Source: Oasisia sp. SBJ-2009 (lineage: Eukaryota > Annelida > Polychaeta > Sabellida > Siboglinidae). From it: a stretch of 64,000 nt of DNA. The notes below the pieces were generated by a model. It did not search any database, was not told where the DNA came from, and worked only from the letters and a program-made list of their open reading frames with translations. The position numbers were made by a program, and so were the translations under genes. The stretch lies in contig OZ024857.1 of the NCBI GenBank assembly GCA_964017155.1, forward strand, positions 41,818,716 to 41,882,715, read 5' to 3'. Shown here piece after piece: positions 40,601 through 54,900 of the stretch; position 1 is the stretch's first letter, and every line of letters starts with the position of its first letter.

Positions 40601-43600
40601 CTGCGAGACTGCCATGTATTCACTGCGAGCCTGTTGTGTATTCACTGCGAGACTGCCATGTATTCACTGCGAGCCTGCTGTAGGCTATGACGTGGAGCGG
40701 TGTGAGGAGGGCTCCACCTTCTGGGAGGCGGTGCCGGGCGTGGTCAGCGGCACGTCCCACGTGGTCAAGGGTCTGGTGGAGGGAACGAGGTACAAGTTCC
40801 GCGTGAAGGCACAGAACGTCTACGGCATCAGTGAGCCGGCGACCACCGACAAATCCATCCTCGCCAAAAATCCATTTGGTACGGTGCCTGTTATAAATAA
40901 AATATGATAGTTGAAATAAAGTTTACTTCATAGGCGTCTATACTTACCCGGAGCATACTGGTTGTTGCCATGTTTTCCAGTTCTTTCTACATGTAATCCT
41001 TCTTCTTTCAAGATATGGGCTCATAAATTTGTTGTTAATTCTTCTTTAAAGGTTCTATATCCGGTACTGCAACTTGTGATTGTTTGTCTATTTCTGTGTG
41101 TGAATGTAGCAATACAGGATCACTACTATTCAAAGAAATATAGCACATATAAAGATTCACAGAAATTCTGTGGGCTGTATTCGATATTTTGGAACTAAAC
41201 ATCACTCCTGTTGGGTTTCAAAGGGCAATAGGATATTTAAAGAAGTGAACAAAAATTATTATTATTAAAAACGTTATCAATTCCAAATTTAAACAAGTGA
41301 AATTATCATTAAAAATTGTACCAAGTGAAAGCACTGTAGTATTGCGTTCCCTGCTACAGATCCAACGAGTGAGCCACGCAACTTGGAGATTGCTAAGTTT
41401 GACAAGAGTTCCGTGTCTCTGAAGTGGAAGGCACCAGATGATGACGGAGGCAGTCCTATTCAAGGTGGGTGGTTTATTGTACAAGGTGGGTGGTCTGTTG
41501 TACAAGGTGGGTGGTCTATTATACAATATATATATAAGGACAATGGTCTATGATACAAGGTGGGTGGTCTACCATACAAGGTGGGTGGTCTGTTGTACAA
41601 GGTGGGTGGTCTATTATACAATATATATATAAGGACAATGGTCTATGATACAAGGTGGGTGGTCTACCATACATGGTGGGTGGTCTACCATACATGGTGG
41701 GTGGTCTACCATACAAGGTGGGTGGTCTACCATACAAGGTGGGTGGTCTACCAGACAAGGTGGGTGGTCTACCATACAAGGTGGGTGGTCTACCATACAT
41801 GGTGGGTGGTCTACCATACAAGGTGGGTGGTCTACCATACATGGTGGGTGGTCTACCATACAAGGTGGGTGGTCTACCATACAAGGTGGGTGGTCTACCA
41901 TACAAGGTGGGTGGTCTACCATACATGGTGGGTGGTCTACCATACATGGTGGGTGGTGTACCATACAAGGTGGGTGGTCTACTACACAAGGTGGGTGGTT
42001 TACTGACTCTCACAAACACACTTGTCTTTCATTGATGTGTTATTATAACCACTTATGTGTAGCAACATGGTTCATGTGTGTATTTAAGTATGTAGCACAC
42101 ATGGCACACTACAAGACATCACTCTTCTAGTAAGTGACTAAGCTGTGTAGATTCTTGTTACAATATTATTGTCCTATGGTGCAGTTCTCATTTAGTTACC
42201 CAAGCTGACCAGTCTGTGCTGGGCAGCCAGTGGTCAGTACAAGGGTGTTTGTCACCCTCAACGCTTCTGTTACCCCCAGAATGACATGGGACCGACATTT
42301 GTCATGATCTCCAAGTCACAAGGCTTCTATATTTTCTATTTTAAATAAAACAATTACCTTACTTCCTTTCTCATCCTGATGTCCTGTTCGCTGTAGGCTA
42401 TGAGGTGCAGTACAGACGTCTGACCAACGGCCGTCCGAATCGGCCGGACTGGGTGACCACGTCCAAGGGACTGGCGAAGGACACGAGCTACACGGCAGGC
42501 AACCTGCCCGAAGGCGCGGAGTATGAGTTCCGGGTGTGTGCGGTCAACGAGGCTGGCCCTGGCAAACCCAGCAAGTCCACTGGACCACACGTTGTCAGAG
42601 ACCCTGTCTGTGAGTGGACACTTACTTTGTTAATTTTTGTCATTACTTTTTGAATAGTTTACTCTGTCACCAGTCTATGACAATATAGACATTTGTATGT
42701 TTATGGTTTAAAAATAAATACAATTTAATTTTTTGGCAATACAGTTACCGGTAAGTCAGTAATATGTTTTGACATTTTATATTTTACAATACAGTTAGTC
42801 AGTAATATGGTTTGACATTATACAAGTTAAATTCAAAATAATAAAAATATCACCCCCTATGTTCTGGTACCCCCTCAGCCCCTATGTCCTGGTACCCCCT
42901 CACCCCCTGTGTCCTGGTACCTGCCTCACCCCCTGTGACCTGGTACCCCCCTCACCCCCTGTGTCCTGGTACCTGCCTCACCCCCTGTGTCCTGGTATCC
43001 CCCTCACCCCCTGTGTCCTGGTACCCGCCTCACCCCCTGTGTCCTGGTACCTGCCTCACCCCCTGTGTCCTGGTACCCCCCTCACCCCCTGTGTCCTGGT
43101 ACCCCCCTCACCCCCTGTGTCCTGGTATCCCCCTCACCCCCTGTGTCCTGGTACCCGCCTCACCCCCTGTGTCCTGGTACCCCCCTCACCCCCTGTGTCC
43201 TGCTACCCCTCACCCCCTGTGTCCTGGTACCCCCTAACCCTGTGTCCTGGTACCCCCTAACCCTGTGTCCTGTGCCTGTAGTTGCGGCCGGCGCTCCCTC
43301 TCAGCCTACTGTGGATGAGATCACGGAGCACTCGGTCTCCCTGTCCTGGGAGAAGCCCAAGGATGACGGGGGTGGTAAGATCGTGGGGTACGTGGTGGAG
43401 ATGAAGGCTGGTGGGGAGGAGGACTGGGTGGAGCTCAACGACCCCCCCATCAGGGAGACACACTACAAGGTGAATCACCTGAAGGAGGGCAGCGACTACA
43501 AGTTCAGGGTGAAGGCCATCAACGCGGCCGGCCCCGGGGAGACCAGTCGCCCTACCTCCAACATCACCGCCGAGAAACAGCCAGGTAAGTCTTAGGTGGT

Positions 43601-46600
43601 TTACCTCCAAACAGCCCAAACTTGGTCTAAGGCAGGAGTTGTCCTTCTCTCTAGAATTAGTGAGTCCAGTACAGGTTACACATTTACCCTCTGTGTGGGA
43701 TTTTTTTACTTCCCCTGGCATAGACATGACATAGACGGAACCACCAGTTTTTAATGTCTCTTCCGTCAAAGACACAGATAAATGTGGGGTGAACGAAATT
43801 GCCTAAGTTTCAAAACGGAGTAATTTTCTTAGTCATAAAACTATATAGATTAGATATCAAAGGTATCTATCACTGGCACCTACACTGACAGAGGGCTAAG
43901 TCAATATAACCAATTTATCTGCTATAATTGTGCAAATGGTAAGAGCTTGAATATGATAAAAACAAAACTGACAAAAATATCTTAGAGTGACAGATTAGAC
44001 TGGATTGTTAGGTAATTAAAGGCTTCCTTCACCACTCTGGATGACAATCTCATCAGACCTTAGTCAGCCTTACAGGACAGGTGTGAGAGAGAATGGCAGC
44101 TCACAGACCTTGTTGTGTCACAGAGGCCCCAACCATGGACCTGCGCGGACTCAAGGACATCACTGTGAAGGCAGGCATGCCTCTCAAGATTGTTGTGCCA
44201 TTCACTGGCTTCCCCGTGCCAAACGCCACCTGGGAGCTGAATGGTGAACCAATCACTGAATCGTCCAGGACCAGGTTTGAGGTGAATATCATAGCCATTG
44301 GTTGATGATGGGTGGGTGGGTGGGTGGGTGGGTGGGTTAACATTAGGTGACATTTTTTGACATTTGACATAACTGTTATGATCATCGTGTAAAGACACTA
44401 TACAGAGTATATATCATCTAATATTCTGTTTTTTTGCCTTTCCTCATACAATACTCACAATCCTTGTCACCCAACTCCAACATACAAGTACGGTCTAGTA
44501 TTCCCACTTCATATGTGTTGTTGTGTTTCAGACGTTGGCTGACAAGACAGTGTTGATGACGGCGAAGGCCGAGCGTGGGGACACAGGCACCTACACCATC
44601 CGCCTCCGCAACCCCTCAGGGGTGGTGGAGGGAACAATCAATGCCACGGTCCTAGGTGAGTCATTGACAGCCTCCCCTACAAGTCTAAGAATTCTCTCTT
44701 GTTTTACAGCTCTGTTAGAACCATCCATTTGTACATGTGTAAGACAGCAATATATTTATATACGTATACAGTCCAAACTGTCATCGGGATGGCCATGTCT
44801 CAGATGGGATTCACATACAAATAGCTGCCACTGTGCCATCGTTGAATCTATTTTTCCTTGTATTTCATTTATAGCCCTTTCATGAGCACAGAACACAGTT
44901 GATTTTTCCCATTGGCAGCCTCGTTAATAACTGTCAAATTGTAAAGACATGGTACCTGAGAAAATGTCATTGCAATTACGTCACTGACATGCTCATGAAA
45001 TTCACGTCACGTAAACAAATTACTACAAATCACTATGCTAATAACACTACCTAACATGTGTCATTACACTGCAGATACATCATTGAATCAAATCTACTTG
45101 TATGCCTGCTCTATTATAGTAATTTCACATAGAAATACTTTTTCAAAATTTCAAATAACAATTCTTTTAATACTACATTCGTAAGCATGACACCAGAAAG
45201 TGTAACTATTCGCCCACCTCTCATGTCTATCACCATTCCACAGATCGGCCCGCCAACCCGGAAGGCCCTCTGGAGGCCAGTGACATCACCGCGAGTTCGA
45301 TCCGTCTCTCGTGGAACCCGCCGAAAGACAACGGCGGGGCCCGCATCGACAAGTACGTCCTGGAGAAGCGCGTGAAGGGAGGACAGCGCTGGCAGAAGGT
45401 GCCGGGTCTGATCAAGGACACGGAGGCCACCGCACGCAACCTGGAGGAGGGGCAGGAGTACGAGTTCCGGGTGATGGCCGTGAATGACCATGGTGAGAGT
45501 GAACCACTCATGACAGTGGCACCCATTGAGGCGCGACATCCGTTCGGTGAGTGGACGGTTTGTGTGGTTGTCTTTGTTAACACTGAAATGTAGAATAGTG
45601 TGTGTTTGTGAGATGTGTTAGTATAGGTGTTTGAATGTAGTGATATGGTTTCTTGGTTCATGTTATTTAGTAAATTATTTACCTCTGTTCTAACGAAATG
45701 AGTCACATGTCGAAAATTGAGTCACACCTTTGGAAAGAATATAAATTAAACTTTCGAACGGTGTAAACATTATGGACCTGTCTCACACACAGCCAAAATT
45801 ATTGGACGCTGAACATGCCTGGGGTAGAAAGTCTCAAACAAAGAAAAACGATTTATCAGTTCTGTTTTATGAAATTCATGCGTGAAACATTACGTAGTGT
45901 TTCTAAAAAGGCTATAAAATGTACTAAATAGTAATATAAATGAGATATAAACATTGACAGAAAAGATATCAAAGTATATATTTTGGTGACAAAAAGTCAA
46001 AATCGTCAGAAATCATTGTTGCATGTTTATATGGTGTTTTCTCTAAATCAACTTCGCTGACATACAAATCATTTCGTTAGAACATGTCACATATGATACA
46101 GACCTTAAACAACCACCTTGAGTTGACACTAACAAGGGAGCCTGCTGTTGTAGATCGCCCTGGCGCCCCTGGCACGCCCTTCGCTGCAGCCACCAGTGAG
46201 GACTCCATCACCCTGTCCTGGGAGCCACCGCTGAAGGACGGTGGTCGACCCGTCACTGGCTACCTCATTGTGAAGAGGGACAGCGGCAGTCAGAAGTGGA
46301 CCAAGTAGGTCAAACACAGCCTCTCTCTCAGCTCAGATTATGTTCTATTTATAATCGACTGGATACAGATGACGTTATTTTACGGTGGTGATGTATTTGT
46401 AAATACCATTCAGAATAACAGGGGAGTATCTCAAGGTAGATTGGCATTTGGGTATTTATTTTGTGTTTTTGTTTGTAAACATGTCTATTTCTTCAGACTT
46501 ATTTGAGAAATTCGACAGATCAATTTGAGACAATTTATTTCTGGTATTGTATACAAAATTGTATACAATATTGTATACAAAATGGATCAGAGGAAATTAC

Positions 46601-48807
46601 AACATTTCTTGGGGCCAATAAATATTATGGTTACGGTTGAATTTCTTATGCTTGGATTTATGTACAGATTTGAAACGATATTGTCACATCATAAGAAATT
46701 CAAGGGTTAGCTCCATTTCATAGTGTTGGCTGGTAGGCAGAAAACAAATGTTCAGCCAGGCATTGTGGGTAATGTCATGAAGACTGTACCATGTGTTGTC
46801 AGGGTGGTGAGTGCCCCCATCCAGGGCACAGACTACGTGGTCCTAGGTCTGTCTGAGGGCCGCCCCTACGACTTTGGGGTGGCTGCTGTCAACGAGGCAG
46901 GCACCGGAGAGTGGGCGGAGACTGACGAGGCCATCAGACCCTGCCCGCCACCTAGTGAGTGACCCGTCCAGTGCCTTGTGATGTCATTACAAATGTTTTG
47001 TTTTATATAGTCATAAAATGTTTGTTTTTTCAGTTGTAACTAATGACTATGTTGTCTGGTTTTAATTATTTCATTGTGTTCAGTTTTCCCTCTTGTTCTT
47101 TTTGATAATTTGAACAATTTCAATGTTTAATTTATTTCAGTTATTTACAGCTTATTTGATATTTCTTTTTATCTAAATGATATGCCACATACATACTTCA
47201 ATCCTATTGTAATATGTAGCATAAAGTTATGTAAACTGATGGCATCCGCCATACAAATATGAAACAAAGAAACTAGAAGAAATACCAAAGCAGCAATAAT
47301 TAACTTGTATTTGTGTGCAAGATTTAAGACCAAATAACTCTTGTATTGTTGTGTCTCCAAATTATATTTTGTAATGCAGTGTTTCTGTTGCTCTTGTTGA
47401 AACAGCATAAAATGTTTGTGTTCCAGCATAGCATAAAATGTACCCTTGTTTACATGTAGCATATAATGGTCCTCTTGGTTATACATGATATATAATGGTC
47501 CTCTGATGGTCCTTCCTCTCAGGTGCTCCGAAGGCCTTCGTGGACCCATTCACTCAGACCATCAAGGTGGCAGCTGGGAGCCCCTTCAAGATCAAGATTC
47601 CTTACAAGGGCTACCCTATACCAGAGACCAGCTGGTACAACGTATGTGTCAGAGACAGTCATAGCTGATTACTTACTACGTGTAGCATGCTTTAAAGATC
47701 AACTTGAGTAGACTTGTGGAAACCTGATTGGAGTGACCAAGTTGTATTTGATTGTGTTGTAGGTTTTATAAATGTTTCATATAAAGAAAGCTGAGTTCAC
47801 GTTGATGGTTTTGTATTTTTGTAATAATCTGTGGTCAGTCTCATAATAATTCCAGCAACATAGTCCTACATTATCATGTAGAAGAAAGCCATATAGCATG
47901 AACTGTATAGCATAGGAATCATTCAATGCCGAATTAATTGAACTTTAAGTGATACATGAACATTGATTCGCTATGTTTTATATGTTTTATTTATTTGATT
48001 GTTTTTAATCTCGACTCTTAACTATTTATGTTTACATTCTGCTTAATATCAGATTATTTAACATTTTAATTATTTTTATTTAGCGTGATTGCAATTTAAG
48101 ACAAAATAGCTCCATGTGGGATATGGATGTCACTGCCATATTAAAAACCAACAAAACAAATTATTCACCCTTGTGTCCTGTAATACAAGTTATTACAAGT
48201 AAATAAATGCGCTGTCATTACAGGGCGCATCTCCCGTCCCAGAGGATGGCCGCATCAAGTTTGAGACGAGTGACACGGAGGTGGTACTCAACTGCCAGGC
48301 GGCCAAGAAGTCTGACGAAGGAAAGTACAATGTGACGCTCAAGAACTCGAAGGGATCCACCACAGTCGCCATCACTGTCCTCGTCATGGGTACGACTACT
48401 TCTACATCGCTCGTTTTTAGATGTTCACATGTTATTTTTCTGGCTATTATATCATTTACTAAAATCTGGATTATGTTATAGATTGTAGGTTTTTTGAAGT
48501 CAGTATGGAAATTGAAGTATAAATATATAAAAATGCAGTCAGAACATTATTTTCATTAATGGTGGTCAGATGTAAATTTGATATTCATGGGGATACCTGT
48601 TGACATAAGAACATTTTTGCATTTTACACACAAACACGCACACATACACGTATATACACACATGCACACATACATCCACATACACACACATGAACACATA
48701 AACACACATACACACACATGCACACATACACGCACTTACACATACATGCACATATACACACACATACATATATGCACATACACACACGCGCACACATACA
48801 CACACAT

Positions 48808-48906
<99 letters not shown>

Positions 48907-51900
48907 TCTGAATGCTGTTGGTTATGTTTCCAGACAAGCCAGCCTCTCCAGAAGGACCTCTGGAAGCAAGTGAGGTCACCCCTGAATCTTGTACCCTTAG
49001 CTGGAAACCACCAAAGGTAAACTTCCACCTGCAGTTTTGACAAACTAAACGTTGCTAACACACTATTTTTTCTCATACAAATATATTTCGGGGATGTTTT
49101 ATTTTGGGTAAAACAATCCTTTTTTATACACTAACTAATTGTGGTAGCCACATTTTTGTGAAAATTCACCTATATAAATGAGTACCTGGCTGTAGATGGT
49201 AGTGTATATTTGTGTTAGAACGGTCTTCATGTAATTGCAGGAAGGCTGAATACTTCCCGGGTAAGCCAAGATGGTGTACAATTGAACAGGTCTGAATAGT
49301 AATGTTTGAGCCTAGATACAGAGCTGTGTAAGAATACAACTTCACCACTATATAGCGCAGTATCCAGTCCTCAGGACCGTTCAAAGCGCTTTACACTTTA
49401 CTTCCCTGACAGACCTGTTCACTCAGACACCATCTCGACTTCTCTGGGAAGTATCCAGCCATGTGCTACAATTAATGCGTGAAGGCTGCTCATACACATA
49501 TCCACCACTGTCTATAGCCATGTACTCATTTATACAGCTGAGTGAACTGGAGCAACGTAGAGTGAAAAAAACTTGCCCAAGATTTTAACGCCGCAGCCAG
49601 GATTCAAACCCGGGTTCTCGTAGTCGAGAGTCCGAAGCTCTACCCCTGAGCCATTGTGCTCTTCAACTGCACCACTATTTAACCACCGCTGTCTGTTGCC
49701 AGGACGACGGTGGTGCCACCATCTCGCACTACATGGTGGAGCAGAAGGACCTGCCCTCGGGCGACTGGAGGACAGTGAGTAAGTTCAACCGCGGCACGAG
49801 GTGTGAGGTGATGGGGCTGGAGGACGGAGAGAAGTACGAGTTCCGCGTCTCCGCCGTCAATGAACACGGCCAGAGCGAGCCACTCATCACCTCACGGCCA
49901 GTCGTTGCCAAGTACGACTTCGGTGAGTAGCACAACCAGTGGCGTCCTCTGTTGGATAGTTTTGTTACAGTTGCGATTAGGTGCGTAATGTATTTGGATT
50001 GACGGTTTGTACTGAGACGTTGGGAGTTACATATAGAGGAATCAGGTGATGTTTACAGGAATTAGGTGACATTTACATGGCTAGGGTGACTTTTACATGG
50101 CTAGGGTGACATTGCAGGGATGAGATGACATTTACAGGAATGGGGTGACATTTACATGGCTAGGGTGACATTTACATGAACAGCATGACACTAACAGGAA
50201 TGTAGAAGGGACAAAGCAAGGTGACATGCAGTCATTTGGATACCTTTACACATATGACATTACATGAATGTGGTGGTATTTATAAGGACAAAGTGTACCT
50301 TATGTGCAAAATAAGCAATAAGTAATATTGAAGTTGATATATGGATATAATGGAGCTATATCTATCCCACATTCTGTTGTTCAGAGACATTGCCACAATG
50401 AAAGTTTGTTATAATCCCGCGCTGTCTGTCACAGATGCCCCAGACTCGCCCAATGCGCCGAGGATTGAGGACGTCGATGAGGACTCGGTGACACTGTCCT
50501 GGGCGAAGCCTCGCGGTGACGGAGGTGACAGAATCACCGGCTACATCATTGAGTCGAAGATGGCAGGCACCAACAAGTGGCGCCCTCTCAATTCAAAGTT
50601 CCCCTGCAAGGATCTCCGATTTGTCGGTGAGTTTCTTGTTTCTTGCATTCCTTTTGGTTTTGAGAAAGAATTATAAGTTCAGCTGAACACTGCTTTACGT
50701 TCAGTAATACAGCCACCTTGAAATTAGCGCCAACCTAGGACAGTGAGTTTTTTCTTTGTAACAATATGACAAAATAGTCCTGCTAATGTGGTCACCTCCC
50801 TATCGGGGTCACATGTGTCCAGTGTCATGGCTGAGTGAGGGACCTGTACCCAGTAGCAATATAGAATACAGAAAACATCCCATGTAAGTAATTATTGATA
50901 AAAGATTAACATATTTTTATTTTATGCATTTTATATCATTGATGTAACCTGGAGTGTGACATAAACATTTACAAAAAGTGATATTGAGAGACAGTCGCAC
51001 TGCATGTTTTAAAATAATGTTTGGATAACGTCACATGACACATTGACAAACGTTGATTGTCATTGTCCTGGTGCAGCTGATGATCTGGAGAAGGACACTG
51101 AGTATGAGTTCCGTGTGCGAGCCAAGAACAGGGCGGGTCTGGGTGAGCCCAGCAGGCCGTCTGACTCAGTCACTACAGCTCCCAAAGCCAGTAAGTACAA
51201 CCCACGGAAAGTTACCTTTTCTTAAGAAAATTGTAAACCAGCAGCTGCTCTTATTTGTGGATGAGTCATACATGTGTGTTTGGTACATAACAATATCTGT
51301 TGTAATATTTACAACGTATATAAATATAATAGCAGACTGTATCCACACTTTAGAAGGGATACAGCACGGATGTGAACATTATGTTCCCCCACATTTGTTC
51401 TTGGAGCCTGTCTCCCAGTGCCCAGGTGTATTGGTTTCTTGCCACCCCTATAAATTTGCGTACACAGACAGTTTATTGAGGTAATTTTTTTACTTACAAG
51501 GCACTCCTACACCAACATTTAACCCGTAGAATATTGACATTTAACTCGTACAATATATCTCTCCCATTGACAAGTTACATTTACCTAGCCTAACACTGAA
51601 TCATCACGGTAATCACAATCTTATTCATCTCTGATAATGTTAGGTCCAGCAAGTGTTGTGTCTGACACAGACCACTGGTCTGTCCATTCTGTCACCGTGA
51701 TCCTCTCTCCGCAGGCAAGGCGACCCCACCAGGTGTCCCCGTGGCTGAGAGGATCGGTCGCAACTTCATCGACCTCAGCTGGAGCAAACCTCGCTCTGAC
51801 GGCGGCAGCAAGATCAAAGGTAACATACCGAATCAACTGGCATCAGAAGTTTTCATGTTTCATATCCAAATTGAGATGTGTCTTACCTGTAGAGACTTGT

Positions 51901-54900
51901 TGGATGTTACATATTTACCTCCTCAGGTTTAATGACGAATGCCATGTTCGATTGTGGTCAGTTGTCATTAGTACTGAGGGAGTTGACGTATAGCGTCCAG
52001 CAAAAGTCTACAGCTAAAAGAAACATCTGGATTGCGAAATGAAAAATGAAAACTATCTAAAAAACTATGCTGAGAAATGTTCAGTAACAGCTAATCCACT
52101 GTTGTATTTCATATATACCGTAGCATCAAAGTAACATATAACAATATTTAATTTAGTTGAAATGTATTTTATGTGGAGTATATTGCAAGTGATGCACATT
52201 ATTTCTTCTGAACAAGCCTTGCTTTGAAATGTCATAATAACGACCAATAGTAAGTATTTAATTATGTTTAGTAGACAACAATGTAAACAATTGTAAAAAC
52301 CATGTTAAACAACCATTATGTCAGATATGATTTGATGATAAAATGTTTGATAAAAACTTCACAAAGATACAGAATTGAGAAAACTCAAATTATACATCAC
52401 TACACAACAAAAAGTAATCAAAATTAAAACAGAAATTAATAAAAATTAAATTCAACCGAATGAAATTTACGAAGATACACTGATGTGCCACGCCAGTAAC
52501 CGTGTCACTGTGTCCTACCCCAGGCTACCAGGTGGAGAAGAGGCGGCCAAATGGGGACTGGGAGAAGGTGAATGACTTCCCCGTGCTGGGAGAGAGCATC
52601 AACATCCCCAACCTGGTGGAGGGAGGGGAGTATGAGTTCAGAGTCGCGGCCGTCACAGCTGTCGGCCCGGGCAACTTCAGTCTCGGCACAGCACCACTCA
52701 CCATCAGGGACAAGATGGGTGGGTAGAGAGGAGCACATGCACGCATACATGTGTACAGATCTGTGCATTTCTTTGTACAGATCTGTGGTTTTTTGTACAG
52801 ATCTGAGTTTTTTGTACAGATCTGAGGGTTTTTGGTACAGATCTATGTTTTTTTTTGTACAGATGTGTTTTTTTTTTTGTACAGAGCTGTGGGTTTTTTG
52901 TATGGATCTGTGTTTTATTGCACACACCTGTGGGTTTTTTGTACACATCTGTGGGTTTTTTGTACAGATCTGTGGTTTTTTGTACACATCTGTGGGTTTT
53001 TTGTACAGATCTGAGGGTTTTATTATGTGGATTTGTATCAAAAGATGTGTCAGAGTGTGGTCAGATTGTTTTTAAGATAATGATCTGTTTATTTCTGGTG
53101 GTGCATTGCATGTTACGGAAGAGTAATAATATCATTAAATATATTTTGTTACATAAAGACTCAGCCAGTCCATTTCCGTAAGTGGATTATGAGTTGCACA
53201 AGTGGAGAGATTCTTAATGCATCATGTAATATCCTAAATAAAAGTTAAAAAATTTACGTGACCTCCCAACATTTGGGCGTCCTAAGCTTGCTCAGATCCT
53301 AGAATACATGTCAGTTTTAATAGTGGCTGCATGCCAGTCATGTTTTCCCCCTAACACGAAATTACTTGTGATGTTACAACAAAAATTAAACTTCAATATA
53401 TATATATATGAGTAGACCAGATAGTGTGACTGTATAGTGAAGATGACAGTTGACGTGATTGACATGTGTGTATGTGTTTGTGTGTTCAGCTGGGAAGGCC
53501 CCAGAGTTCTCCAAGAGGCCCAGCAATGTGATGGCCCCACTGAATGGAGAAGCAAGGTTTGAGGTGGAGGCCGATGGTGAACCACTGCCTGAGATCAAGT
53601 GGTAAGATAGTCAACATGTTTCTCTGTCCTGATGTAACACAGCACAATTACTTAAGTAAGAAACAGACATGCATGCATGCTAGGTAGACAGGTAAACATT
53701 CATCTCATGGATGCATGCACACAAACACTTCACAAATACAACACACAGTATGCACATACCTACTGGACACATAATAATCTGAAGGCTTCATTGTCTACCT
53801 GCCATCTCATGTATTGTAACAGTCGTAATAATTATGTTTAACCTACACAAGCTGTGAGACTTCAAGCACAACTAGATACATTATGTAAAGGTAATGGTAA
53901 GTTCTTATATAGCACAATATCCAATCCTTAGGATTGCTCAAAGCACTTTACACTTTCCTCCCTGACAGACCTGTTCAATTAAACACCATCTCAACTTCTC
54001 TGGGAAACATCCAGCCACGCAGCAAATAATGCGTGAAGGCTATTCATAAACAAATATCCACCACTGTCTATCGCCAGGTACTCGTTCATACAGCCAAGCG
54101 AACTGGAGCAATGTAGAGTAAAAAACATACCCAGGCTTTTACACAGAGGCACAGGACTTGAACCCGGGTCCTCTTAATTGAAAGTCCAAAGCTCTACCCC
54201 CGACCCATTACACTACTACGATATGATCACCTGTCTCAGGTACAAGGATGGCATGGAGATACACTCAAGTGGCAAGTATCGCATCAGTCGCGACGGAGGC
54301 AAGTGTCAACTGATCGTCAAAGACATCTACCCTGACGACTCGTCAGAGATCACCTGTGAACTGGTCAACCACAAGGGCAAGGAGTCAGCCAGTGTCAAAC
54401 TGGCAGTGCAGAGTGGGTGTCTTTGTCATCATACGTAGGCATTCTGCATCTAGTGTTAGCATTTGCTACAATTGTGAAATTCCTGAACTAGGTAGTGTTG
54501 CTTTTTCTCTGTCTGAGCAAAGGCGTAACAATTCCCTTCCTGGCTTATTCAACTCATCATTTATGTTTTAATATGTAGTATAATAGTTACAGTTCTCTAC
54601 ACAGGTATCTACAACTCAGGCTTGATAACATGTGCCACTTAGTCCTGGCCAATTTTGTAATTTTTCCATTGATCAGCTAACATTGTAAAGTGGACACCAA
54701 ATGGTATAGATTTTGAAATAGAGTTTGTAATTAATTAAGTGATATAAGGCAAGCATGCAGAACTCTGAGAGTTTTTGAGCTGTACTTATTGATTAATAAT
54801 AATATATTTTATTTCATATAGCACTACGTCTAGTTATAAATGGTTCGTGGCACTTTACAGCATGTCAAACCTTACATACAAATACAGAAAGGAAACATAT

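Noticed and set aside
41438..42130. Open frames of 64-166 codons on both strands (GGLPYKV / DHPPCMV repeats)
   Set aside because: By-product of the 21-bp intronic repeat.
42859..43260. Proline-rich open frame upstream of Fn3 domain 7
   Set aside because: It is the 26-bp repeat read through; the frame enters the Fn3 exon only because no stop intervenes. The acceptor CCTGTAG at 43275-43281 and phase 1 match the preceding exon.
48566..49076. Open frames rich in His-Thr or Cys-Val
   Set aside because: Translation of a (CA)n microsatellite.
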